The position numbers and the translations under genes are program-made. The notes below the pieces were generated by a model, which made no database searches, was not told the origin of the DNA, and saw nothing but the letters and a program-made list of their open reading frames with translations. A stretch of 64,000 bases of DNA, taken from the NCBI GenBank assembly GCA_015999745.1, contig JAECQP010000007.1:23449-87448 (forward strand), in the 5' to 3' direction. Shown here in pieces: positions 56,508-62,742 of this stretch (its first letter is position 1; the number at the start of each line of letters is the position of its first letter). The DNA is from Sphingobacteriia bacterium (GTDB lineage Bacteria; Bacteroidota; Bacteroidia; Chitinophagales; Chitinophagaceae).

Positions 56508-58055
56508 TTAGATTTTTGCCACTGGTCTTCCTCTCATTCCTTCATTTACCAGGTGTCCTATAAATGCAGCAAAGGGAGCAATATCCTGATTGGCACTTGC
56601 CATTTCCAGTGCATTCATATAAGCATCCCTCTCTTGAACAGGTATAACAGTCCAGGGGAATCCACCCGAAGCTAACATCAGGTTCATCAAAAAGCGAGCC
56701 ATGCGGCCATTGCCATCCATGTAAGGATGGATATAAACAAATATGAAATGCCCTAAGACCGCTCTTACTGATGCTACTTTTTCTTCTGCCAAAAGCTGGA
56801 ATAAAGTTGGCATGGCATCCCGAACTGCTTCTTTCGGCAGAGGTATGTGTTTGGATTGACTTATATAAACCTGATCATTCCTGTATCCAGCAAGATCGGA
56901 TGCTTTTAATATACCTGCTGCTACACTTGGTCCAAATAATTCCCTGTACCAATCAGCATGTTCATTATCTGCGACTTCTCCGGCATTGGCTCCGGAAAAT
57001 ACTCTGCGTATACTTTGTTCAACCAGTTTAAAAGTTTCCCAATACCCTTTTGCGGCCATTGCATCTCGTTGCTTACGGTCTGCTTCGTTAGCGTCCGCAT
57101 TCCAATTACCGCTGCGAACGCTTTCAATTAGATCTGGTGTAACCCGGTAACGTTCGATAGAAAGGGAGTGATAGGCGTCTGTAACATAGATCCCTTCAAC
57201 CTTTTGCATATACGCTTCTATATCTACAGGTTGACCTGGATCTTCTGGAAAATGGGCGATTACAGCGTCACGCATCTGCTGCCACATCAACATGATGCGA
57301 TTGCTATACGGAGAGTTTGCTTTACCTGCCAAGGCAATTGGTGTTGGCCCTTGGAATGGATCCACTTCTTGTGAATTAAAAGATGCTTTTTGCATCGATT
57401 TTAGGATGTCATCAGCAATTTTTTCCTGGCCGATATTGCGGAATGCTCCGGCCAATCTGCCAGCGATAACTGTGTGTTCGCCATCCAATAACAATCCCAG
57501 TACTTCCGAAGAATCTTTTATCATGGATAGGGCGGTTCTTACATCGGTTGGATTAGATATAAAAATAGTAGGTGAAGAATATATCAGTGATGCAGGAAGC
57601 GAGAGCAACCTGACACCATCCACTACTATTATCTCATTTTTCACCGATAAGGGTGAGGCCATATGAAACAAAGAGGTATTATAAGGAAGCTCTGTTGAAA
57701 AATTAGTTGCCTTTGGAGACTTTATCACCAGTTGGGTCGGAACTGTCCAGTTGCCCGAATGAATCAAAAGGGATTGCTCGGGTGATATATACCAATCGTT
57801 TTGATACTTTTCTTCTAATATCTGACTTGCGAATTTCCAGAAGGAATGATACCATGAGGTACTATCGCCAGGCAGTTCATCTGGCGGCTTGATCATGTAC
57901 ACGCCCTTATAGACTTCTTTAATAAATCCATTGGCGAGAAGCCTTTCGCGCATGACTCGGGTAAGCGAATTACTTTTAATCGCAACGACTCCCTGTTCCT
58001 GAAGCGAGTGGAGTGTATCCAGGGCTTCTGCGAGTTTGTTTGCTGGGGTAGCCAT
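56508..58055 (-). CDS. Fic-domain protein with AbiEi-like N-terminal domain
   Basis: 515 residues. The C-terminal half has the Fic catalytic motif HPYMDGNGRMARF (from about residue 443), a full HxFx(D/E)GNGRxxR match allowing Tyr for Phe. Fic enzymes transfer AMP or related groups to proteins. Near residue 300, SLSIER resembles the inhibitory (S/T)xxxE(G/N) motif with Arg at the last position. The N-terminal 60 residues (LTRVMRERLLANGFIKEVYKG) resemble the winged-helix part of AbiEi-type antitoxins, so this end may bind DNA. Four 24-bp repeats precede the start. Auto-regulation is likely but not shown. Confidence 0.85.
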   Translation of the reverse strand: MATPANKLAEALDTLHSLQEQGVVAIKSNSLTRVMRERLLANGFIKEVYKGVYMIKPPDELPGDSTSWYHSFWKFASQILEEKYQNDWYISPEQSLLIHSGNWTVPTQLVIKSPKATNFSTELPYNTSLFHMASPLSVKNEIIVVDGVRLLSLPASLIYSSPTIFISNPTDVRTALSMIKDSSEVLGLLLDGEHTVIAGRLAGAFRNIGQEKIADDILKSMQKASFNSQEVDPFQGPTPIALAGKANSPYSNRIMLMWQQMRDAVIAHFPEDPGQPVDIEAYMQKVEGIYVTDAYHSLSIERYRVTPDLIESVRSGNWNADANEADRKQRDAMAAKGYWETFKLVEQSIRRVFSGANAGEVADNEHADWYRELFGPSVAAGILKASDLAGYRNDQVYISQSKHIPLPKEAVRDAMPTLFQLLAEEKVASVRAVLGHFIFVYIHPYMDGNGRMARFLMNLMLASGGFPWTVIPVQERDAYMNALEMASANQDIAPFAAFIGHLVNEGMRGRPVAKI

Positions 58056-58064
58056 GTAGTTTTA

Positions 58065-58160
58065 TAGAATTAGATTATTACGTTATACTAAAATTATATT
58101 ATTATGCTTTATTAAAATTAGGTTATTATGTTCTATCGAAATAATAATATTGTGTTTTTT
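58065..58160. repeat. Four imperfect 24-bp tandem repeats upstream of the Fic gene
   Basis: Units at 58065-58088, 58089-58112, 58113-58136 and 58137-58160 start TAGAATTA, TAAAATTA, TAAAATTA and CGAAATAA and share an inner TTATTAyG-like part. By eye neighbours agree at 18, 20 and 15 of 24 positions. On the minus strand the first three contain TAATTTTA or TAATTCTA, close to the -7 box, so the promoter may be built into the repeats. The array begins 9 bases before the Fic start codon. Confidence 0.75.
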
Positions 58161-58216
58161 CTATACAATTAATTGATTATCAATTAATTCTGTGAATTTG
58201 TACCTGCAGACAATGA

Positions 58217-58258
58217 AAAGCCCCACAAACCACATCTTACTGTTATTTGTAGGGCTTT
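58217..58258. terminator. Hairpin, possible terminator
   Basis: AAAGCCCCACAAA (58217-58229) pairs with TTTGTAGGGCTTT (58246-58258) with one G-U. Reading minus, it ends in CTTTT, so it could end transcripts from the right. A similar hairpin lies at 62201. Confidence 0.5.
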
Positions 58259-58310
58259 AAAGATTTACTTGCAGATTTTGGCCTCAATTTGTTTTTGAAC
58301 GATTCTTGAA

Positions 58311-58589
58311 ATGTCCATATTTTTATTAATTGGGCTGCTCAATTGGCGCAATTTGCATAAATTAGGCTACCTGGCTGGCCTAATTAACATTTTTATGCAT
58401 ATTCTATTCTCTCACTCAAAGGAGGTTGCAGCTATTTCGGGGACGAATAACATAAGTGTGCATAATTGGCTGAAACGATATGGAGATAGTGGTATCGAGG
58501 GTCTAAAAACCAAGCCTGGTCAAGGGAGGGTCACTACCCACAAGCACCGCTGGGCAAGTCACTTTGTCAATACAATTTTGCAATTTTAG
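58311..58589 (+). pseudogene. Fragment of an IS630-type transposase (helix-turn-helix part)
   Basis: An open frame of 92 codons in which HSKEVAAISGTNNISVHNWLKR, then IEGLKTKPGQGR matches the N-terminal HTH and linker of IS630-family transposases. The catalytic DDE part is missing; after GRVTTHKH the frame runs into unrelated sequence and stops. The first 33 codons are not family-like. This is a dead remnant. Terminal inverted repeats were not found. Confidence 0.55.
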
Positions 58590-58729
58590 ATAGACAAAGG
58601 GATTTGAATTGACAAAATGATAGACAAGTGTCAAGTCTTAAAAAGAGGTTAAATACATTGGTAGTCTAAAATCAGCATCATAACGTAGAGTAATTAATTT
58701 GTCGACTTACCATTTGAAAATTAAGATCA

Positions 58730-59248
58730 TCATTCACCAATCAAATGACTTAAATCCGTTTCGCCAAGTACCTTTTTTGTTAGCTTTTTATTTCTGTATA
58801 CAAAGAAGGATGGAATAATGGAAGTTCCAAAAATATTTTCAAATTCATATTTAGCATCTCTCAACAGAACAATTGAAGGAATAGAGTCTAAATGATATTC
58901 TGTAGAAAATCTGCGTATATCCAATGCACTTTCTTGAGAAATCATAAATATTTGCATATCCTTAATAGTGTCTCTCTTTTGGAATAAGGTTTTGGCAATA
59001 TATTGACAATGTTCACAGGAGGGACTGAAAAAATTAATAATTACTTTATTACTATGAATAATGCTGTCTGAAAAAACCGAAAGGCCTTTTTGATTTAGAA
59101 AAGAAAAAGACGGTAGATTTTTCGCATTTTTTATTACCTCATTTCGCTTTGATATTTTGTAAATGGCGGTTCCCAAAATACATATCGATACAACTATTAT
59201 GAAAAATGATAACAAGAATCTTTTCCGTTGGAATGTTTTTTTAGACAT
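58730..59248 (-). CDS. Membrane-anchored thioredoxin-fold protein
   Basis: 172 residues from the Met at 59248; the upstream ATG at 59284 adds 12 unlikely residues. One N-terminal helix (FLLSFFIIVVSICILGTAIY) anchors a periplasmic thioredoxin-like domain with a CEHC active site (FFSPSCEHCQYIAKTLF) and a cis-Pro region SIIPSFFVY. It could act in thiol-disulfide exchange. It resembles Bacteroidota redoxin proteins often near peptide-export genes, but none are adjacent. Base composition is low in GC. Confidence 0.75.
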   Translation of the reverse strand: MSKKTFQRKRFLLSFFIIVVSICILGTAIYKISKRNEVIKNAKNLPSFSFLNQKGLSVFSDSIIHSNKVIINFFSPSCEHCQYIAKTLFQKRDTIKDMQIFMISQESALDIRRFSTEYHLDSIPSIVLLRDAKYEFENIFGTSIIPSFFVYRNKKLTKKVLGETDLSHLIGE

Positions 59249-59342
59249 AGAAGTAAACCATTTTAAGAGGTTAAAACAGCACACATAGACAACGATTTAA
59301 GTTTTCAATGTTGATTTAAATTACAGAATATTACATTAAAAA

Positions 59343-59522
59343 TCAAGTAATTAGAGTTAAATCGTTGTATTGCATCTCATCCCAGATTGATCGCCGGTAT
59401 TCAAGTATAAACATGATGTCTTCGAAGTCGGTGCTCATGATTCTGTTCAAATTATCTTCACGGGTTGGGCTTTTAAAGGCTCCGAGCTTGGTTGCTAAGA
59501 AGTAAGTGGCAGGTAAAATCTG
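59343..59522 (-). pseudogene. C-terminal fragment of an AbiEii/AbiGii-type nucleotidyltransferase
   Basis: Minus-strand frame without a start reads ILPATYFLATKLGAF then STDFEDIMFILEYRRSIWDEM and stops at 59343. The PxYFLATKLxAF and D(F/I)EDI patterns are hallmarks of the C-terminal part of AbiEii-like nucleotidyltransferase toxins. A stop codon lies about 9 codons upstream of ILPA, so the catalytic half (GSxxxD) is gone. It is a dead remnant lying near the AbiEi-like Fic gene. Confidence 0.55.
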
Positions 59523-59808
59523 TATGTTGTGTTGCGGATCGATGTGATCTCAACTGATGTAAAAGAGACCAAGAGAATTAGAATTGGTTCTCGAGATATG
59601 CCGGATTTGGATATACGTGTTAGCTCTATAAATGAAGACCAGAAACACCTTTTCTTGTTTTGGCTTCCTCAATCGTCTGATCTACCAAAGTTGCAATATT
59701 TGAGGCCGGTGCGACACAAGCAAAGCTACCACTAAACACATCCGTGGCCTACCAATCGAAAACCTAAGTAATCTCTCAGATTTATAATTCAGCTAACGCT
59801 ACAAGTCT
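59523..59808. other. Non-coding, probably decayed DNA
   Basis: About 290 bases before the nuclease operon. A minus-strand stretch reads VAPASNIATLVDQTIEEAKT then stops, which looks coding-like, but no intact gene or family is recognisable. Confidence 0.4.
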
Positions 59809-59816
59809 TAATTTTG
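59809..59816 (+). promoter_or_regulatory. -7 element of the nuclease/PRTase operon
   Basis: TAATTTTG matches TAnnTTTG and lies 6 nt before the ATG at 59823. The TTG at 59814 lies inside it and is not the start. Confidence 0.55.
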
Positions 59817-59822
59817 CTCACC

Positions 59823-60716
59823 ATGATTACCCAAGCCCAATTGCAAAATGTTTTTCCAGCAGATGCAGCTGCATTATGGCAATACCTCCAGAATAAAAAC
59901 AAAGGTGGCCTCAACAATAGCAAAGGTAACACGTTCGAAAATTTCTATTCTGTTTTTAAGATAGCCGAATCCCATAATAAAAAAGATGATTGGGCAAATA
60001 CCTTGTTTTCTTCCCAGCAAATGGATTTCGTTGATGACCTTCGGATCAACCGTGTAAACCCCATAAGTACCGACTATTTCCAGATCAAAGATATTGCTGC
60101 TTTAACCTGGACCGCCAAGAACAACCAGTTGGACATTGACTTTTTTGTCCAGTTCGAACTATGCAGAATTGCAGGCATGCCGGCTACAACCAGTATTGTG
60201 GTGTCAACCACCGCTGTCGGGCAGGAATTAACCGATGGAATGCCAGTCAGGTGTACCGCGTTCTCACATGTAATCGTCTTTTCAACAGCAAAATCGGTTC
60301 AAGCGCTACTCAAGTCGAATAAACCTTTTCTGGACGAAATAGTCAAAATGTGTGCTTTTTCGTCAACAGACAAGCTGGAGGCCCTGGCAACCGTCTTGCT
60401 GGGCGTTTGGGACGGCACAGATAAGAACAATATTTCGCTGCAAGACATTATTGACCGTTGTTTTGCAATAAATCCACATTTTATCAAGGGGCTGCAAAAT
60501 CAGGTTTCCCAACAAGTCGAAAACATCCTAACTTCAATCAACGGATTTACTTTTCAGGTTAGGGATGGTTACATTGTTTGGACATATCAGGGTACAGATA
60601 AGGGGAATTTTCCCTATCCTATAGGTTCGATAAAATATGTAGAGTGGGAAGACCGTTTTATAGCAAACGGGCCCTACCATACTTTTGAAGATATAGAAAT
60701 TGAATTTCCCGTATAA
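59823..60716 (+). CDS. Putative PD-(D/E)XK-like nuclease, Cap4/DUF4297-like N-terminus
   Basis: 297 residues from the ATG at 59823. The first 90 residues read GGLNNSKGNTFENFYSVFKI, then MDFVDDLRI, then TDYFQIKD. Glu39, the DD pair at 71-72, and Q87-x-K89 fit the E-D-(E/Q)xK pattern of restriction-endonuclease-like folds, as in the Cap4/DUF4297 nucleases of phage-defence systems. The remaining 200 residues (DIDFFVQFELCRIA, then VQALLKSNKPFL, then NGFTFQVRDGYIVWTYQG) are unknown and may sense or bind a partner. It is cotranscribed with the PRTase-like gene 8 bases downstream. Function as nuclease is predicted only. Confidence 0.6.
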   Translation: MITQAQLQNVFPADAAALWQYLQNKNKGGLNNSKGNTFENFYSVFKIAESHNKKDDWANTLFSSQQMDFVDDLRINRVNPISTDYFQIKDIAALTWTAKNNQLDIDFFVQFELCRIAGMPATTSIVVSTTAVGQELTDGMPVRCTAFSHVIVFSTAKSVQALLKSNKPFLDEIVKMCAFSSTDKLEALATVLLGVWDGTDKNNISLQDIIDRCFAINPHFIKGLQNQVSQQVENILTSINGFTFQVRDGYIVWTYQGTDKGNFPYPIGSIKYVEWEDRFIANGPYHTFEDIEIEFPV

Positions 60717-60724
60717 AAAATAAG

Positions 60725-61426
60725 ATGAACAGGTCATATTCCGATTATACAAATGCAAACGTGAAACACGCACTCGATCTGCTGGTTGACAGCAATTCGG
60801 ATAGTACTGTGTATCGTGATGCGATGTACCTGCTCGGTACTAACCTTGCCGCTCAACTAAATAAACAGCTTCCAACCGGTGTAAGTATTTCTCTCGCTGG
60901 CACAGCTGAGGACATAGATTTTCTGGCTAAAGGGATCTGGGAAGCCCTTGCCCTTCGTTTCGATAAAATGTTTCTCAATGTTTTCTGGAACAAGCGCTTT
61001 ACACCTTCTCCGGAAAACGGCATTGCAGTAGCTCCTATTCTCAAAGAATTTCATGACGAAGGATATGCTAAAAGTGATGTATTGATCATCGTTAAGTCTA
61101 TCATTGCTACTTCTTGTGTAATCCGTACAAACCTCAATAGATTGATAGAGACAACAAATCCAATGGAGATTTTTGTTGTTTCTCCAGTTATGTATAAAAA
61201 TGCGAGAACTGAACTTGAAAAAGAATTTCCTGAAGAAATAAGCAATCGATTTCAATATGTCTACTTTGCTATTGATGACGATATTGATAAAGACGGTATG
61301 GTCAGGCCAGGAATTGGTGGAGATGTTTACCTGAGATTAGGTCTTGGAAATCAGGATGCTAAAAATCGCTTTACTCCAGAGTTAGTTCTTAAACGCCGTC
61401 AAAATAATATGCAAAAGGTTCACTAG
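60725..61426 (+). CDS. Uracil-phosphoribosyltransferase-like protein with altered PRPP loop
   Basis: 233 residues. The C-terminal part matches the layout of uracil phosphoribosyltransferases: PMEIFVVSPVMYKNARTELE, then YVYFAIDDDIDKDGMVRPGI and GGDVYLRLGLG, like the family's AIDE...GLNxxGYIxPGLGDAGDR. The PRPP-binding loop region DVLIIVKSIIATSCV (119-131) replaces the usual DDxxATGGT, so both acidic residues and the Gly pair are lost. Catalysis may therefore be lost or changed, and a nucleotide-sensing role is possible. It is the second gene of the nuclease operon. Its 3' end abuts a FecR fragment. Confidence 0.6.
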   Translation: MNRSYSDYTNANVKHALDLLVDSNSDSTVYRDAMYLLGTNLAAQLNKQLPTGVSISLAGTAEDIDFLAKGIWEALALRFDKMFLNVFWNKRFTPSPENGIAVAPILKEFHDEGYAKSDVLIIVKSIIATSCVIRTNLNRLIETTNPMEIFVVSPVMYKNARTELEKEFPEEISNRFQYVYFAIDDDIDKDGMVRPGIGGDVYLRLGLGNQDAKNRFTPELVLKRRQNNMQKVH

Positions 61427-61546
61427 CCGCCACATTTCAACCATTTGGTACCATCCTTCAAACAATGCACGGTCTTCATCAGAAATAGTGCCTTTGAGGT
61501 ATTGATCAGCTAGCCTGCGGATCTGTTCAGGGGTAAGTTCCTGCAT
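61382..61546 (-). pseudogene. 5' fragment of a FecR-type anti-sigma factor gene
   Basis: A minus-strand ORF of 54 codons starting at 61546 reads MQELTPEQIRRLADQYLKG, then TISDEDRALFEGWYQ, the typical N-terminus of FecR-like anti-sigma factors. After about 35 residues the similarity ends and the ORF runs into the antisense of the PRTase gene, whose stop is at 61426. The junction near 61430 is probably where the operon was joined to older DNA. No sigma-factor gene precedes it. Confidence 0.5.
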
Positions 61547-61646
61547 AATTAAATAGATTGCAATTGGGTAGTATTGATTAAATGATCCTTAACCTTAGTC
61601 CATGGATGGGTATTTTTCAGGAATTTTACATCTTTAGGACGTACAC

Positions 61647-61913
61647 ATGGAAAATACTGCTGACGAAACCAATTATGAAAGAGATGCGAACGGCGATATC
61701 CGGTTTGAAATGCCGAAGCTTGACCATTCAGTACAACGCTGGTGGAGGTACACTTATATATTTCATCACTTCAATGAAGCGCAGCAGCAATACCTCCCTT
61801 ATTTTAATATTGATAAATATGAAGAAGGGTCTTTAGAACAAGCCCGAAAGGATCAAGAATTCTCGGAAGCCCCATTGTTTTATACGCCTGATATAACGCT
61901 TATTTCCCGATAA
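61647..61913 (+). CDS. Hypothetical small protein or remnant
   Basis: 88 residues (MENTADETNYERDANGD...), rich in charged and aromatic residues, with QRWWRYTYIFHHFNEAQQQY. Amino-acid make-up looks coding. I do not recognise a family. Its last ten codons overlap the integrase fragment on the other strand, so its 3' end may be a join, which would make it a remnant. No promoter or partner is evident. Confidence 0.35.
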   Translation: MENTADETNYERDANGDIRFEMPKLDHSVQRWWRYTYIFHHFNEAQQQYLPYFNIDKYEEGSLEQARKDQEFSEAPLFYTPDITLISR

Positions 61914-62008
61914 TCTCCATTAACAGTTATCCGCATGTAAATGGGAAATTCATTCTCATTGTTTATACATTTTTTGAGGTGAAAATGTAGACCAAAACTT
62001 TTTTCCAT
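61880..62008 (-). pseudogene. N-terminal fragment of a tyrosine-recombinase (integrase) gene
   Basis: A minus-strand frame from ATG 62008 reads MEKSFGLHFHLKKCINNENE, then FPIYMRITVNGDYREIS, the N-terminal arm-binding domain of Bacteroidota site-specific integrases. After 38 residues it ends in VISGV and a stop; the core-binding and catalytic R-H-R-Y parts are absent. It reads away from the tRNA-like gene at 62522, as integrases of genomic islands commonly do. It marks a former integration site. Confidence 0.65.
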
Positions 62009-62052
62009 AATTACTCCACTTAAAAGGTTATAAAATTACGCTCATGGCGCAG

Positions 62053-62156
62053 TGAACTAAACAGTTCAGTTCTTATAAAGTGTTAATAAAGAGCGACTTG
62101 TGTAAATTCAGTGAGTCTTTGTAAAATAGAGACTACTCCACGAATTACTCACTGAA
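62053..62156. repeat. Cluster of inverted repeats upstream of the integrase fragment
   Basis: TGAACT-AAAC-AGTTCA (62053-62068) and a 10-bp pair TTCAGTGAGT (62107-62116) / ACTCACTGAA (62147-62156) share the core CACTGAA/TTCAGTG. These may be integrase or excisionase binding sites. Confidence 0.45.
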
Positions 62157-62200
62157 CTATAGCCATAAAGTGGGGTAAAAACGGGTAAGGCTAAAAAGCA

Positions 62201-62234
62201 AAAAGCCCGCAAACCATTGATTTTGCAGGCTTTT
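62201..62234 (-). terminator. Terminator-like hairpin (minus strand)
   Basis: AAAAGCCCGCAAA (62201-62213) pairs with TTTTGCAGGCTTTT (62221-62234) with one mismatch. Reading minus, it is followed by TTTTTGCTTTTT. It may end a short transcript from the promoter at 62382. Confidence 0.55.
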
Positions 62235-62381
62235 CAGCTTTAAGTATATCTTACTTAATTGATTCTGGCAGAGAGGAAGGCTCACGAACCATCCCTTCTA
62301 CAAATATGATTTTCAACTAATTACAACTCGCAAGATTTAGTGTCACCGAATGGGTCAGCTATTTTTCTGCCTTGGTGGGTA

Positions 62382-62389
62382 CAAAGATA
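62382..62389 (-). promoter_or_regulatory. -7 element reading toward the integrase fragment; possible small RNA
   Basis: Minus-strand TATCTTTG matches TAnnTTTG. Together with the hairpin at 62201-62234 it would define a transcript of about 170 nt. Inside it, a tiny frame reads MVREPSSLPESIK. Whether the RNA or the peptide is functional is unknown. Confidence 0.35.
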
Positions 62390-62480
62390 AAATCTTAATT
62401 GATAAAATTTGTATCAAAATGTGATAAAATGTAATTGCAAAATTTGCAGCAACCCAGCATTACTCAACCTTTACATAACT

Positions 62481-62488
62481 TATCTTTG
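62481..62488 (+). promoter_or_regulatory. -7 element of the tRNA-like gene
   Basis: TATCTTTG matches the consensus and lies 33 bases before the tRNA-like sequence. Confidence 0.5.
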
Positions 62489-62521
62489 CAGTCAGCCACA
62501 TCCCCAAACAGTCAACGCTGA

Positions 62522-62606
62522 TCGGGGATGGCCGAGCGGTCGATGGCAGCGACGTGAAACATCGCAGGCGGTAAAACGCCCGGGGGTTCGAATCCCTCTC
62601 CCACCA
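62522..62606 (+). tRNA. Class II (serine-type) tRNA-like sequence with apparent GAA anticodon; possibly a pseudo-tRNA
   Basis: A D-arm (GCC/GGC with GAGCGGTCGAT), a long variable arm (GGCG/CGCC) and a T-arm (GGGGG-TTCGAAT-CCCTC) are clear, which is the tRNA-Ser layout. The anticodon stem has 4 of 5 pairs, and the loop GTGAAAC puts GAA (Phe) at 62556-62558 after U33. In the acceptor stem only the inner four pairs form (TCGGGGA with TCCCACC). A promoter and a strong terminator flank it. It may be a degenerate tRNA-Ser left by an integration event. Confidence 0.5.
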
Positions 62607-62618
62607 CTTTTTTAAGTT

Positions 62619-62670
62619 AGGGAGCAGACGCAGATATTTTATCCGAATTTATCTGAGTCTGCTCCCTTTT
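62619..62670 (+). terminator. Strong terminator after the tRNA-like gene
   Basis: A 17-bp stem with one mismatch (62619-62636 with 62650-62667), 13-nt loop, then TTT. It separates the tRNA-like gene from the SIR2 gene. Confidence 0.85.
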
Positions 62671-62742
62671 GGTTCCCAGCTCAGTACGCTTCTTGAAAAC
62701 TTTATTAACACTTATATGCGATTAGCTTAAGACTCTGACTTC

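Noticed and set aside
58065..58160. Tandem repeats as a CRISPR array
   Set aside because: The units are contiguous with no unique spacers, are only 24 bp, and diverge from each other.
58360..58385. Inverted repeat AATTAGGC/GCCTAATT as an IS630 terminus
   Set aside because: It lies at the start of the fragment with no second copy, and no TA target duplication could be shown.
59529..59735. 68-codon plus-strand ORF upstream of the nuclease
   Set aside because: No family, no start signal, and it overlaps coding-like minus-strand remnants.
62409..62615. 68-codon plus-strand frame ending VRIPLPPLF
   Set aside because: It runs through the tRNA-like gene; VRIPLPP is the usual translation artefact of a tRNA T-arm.
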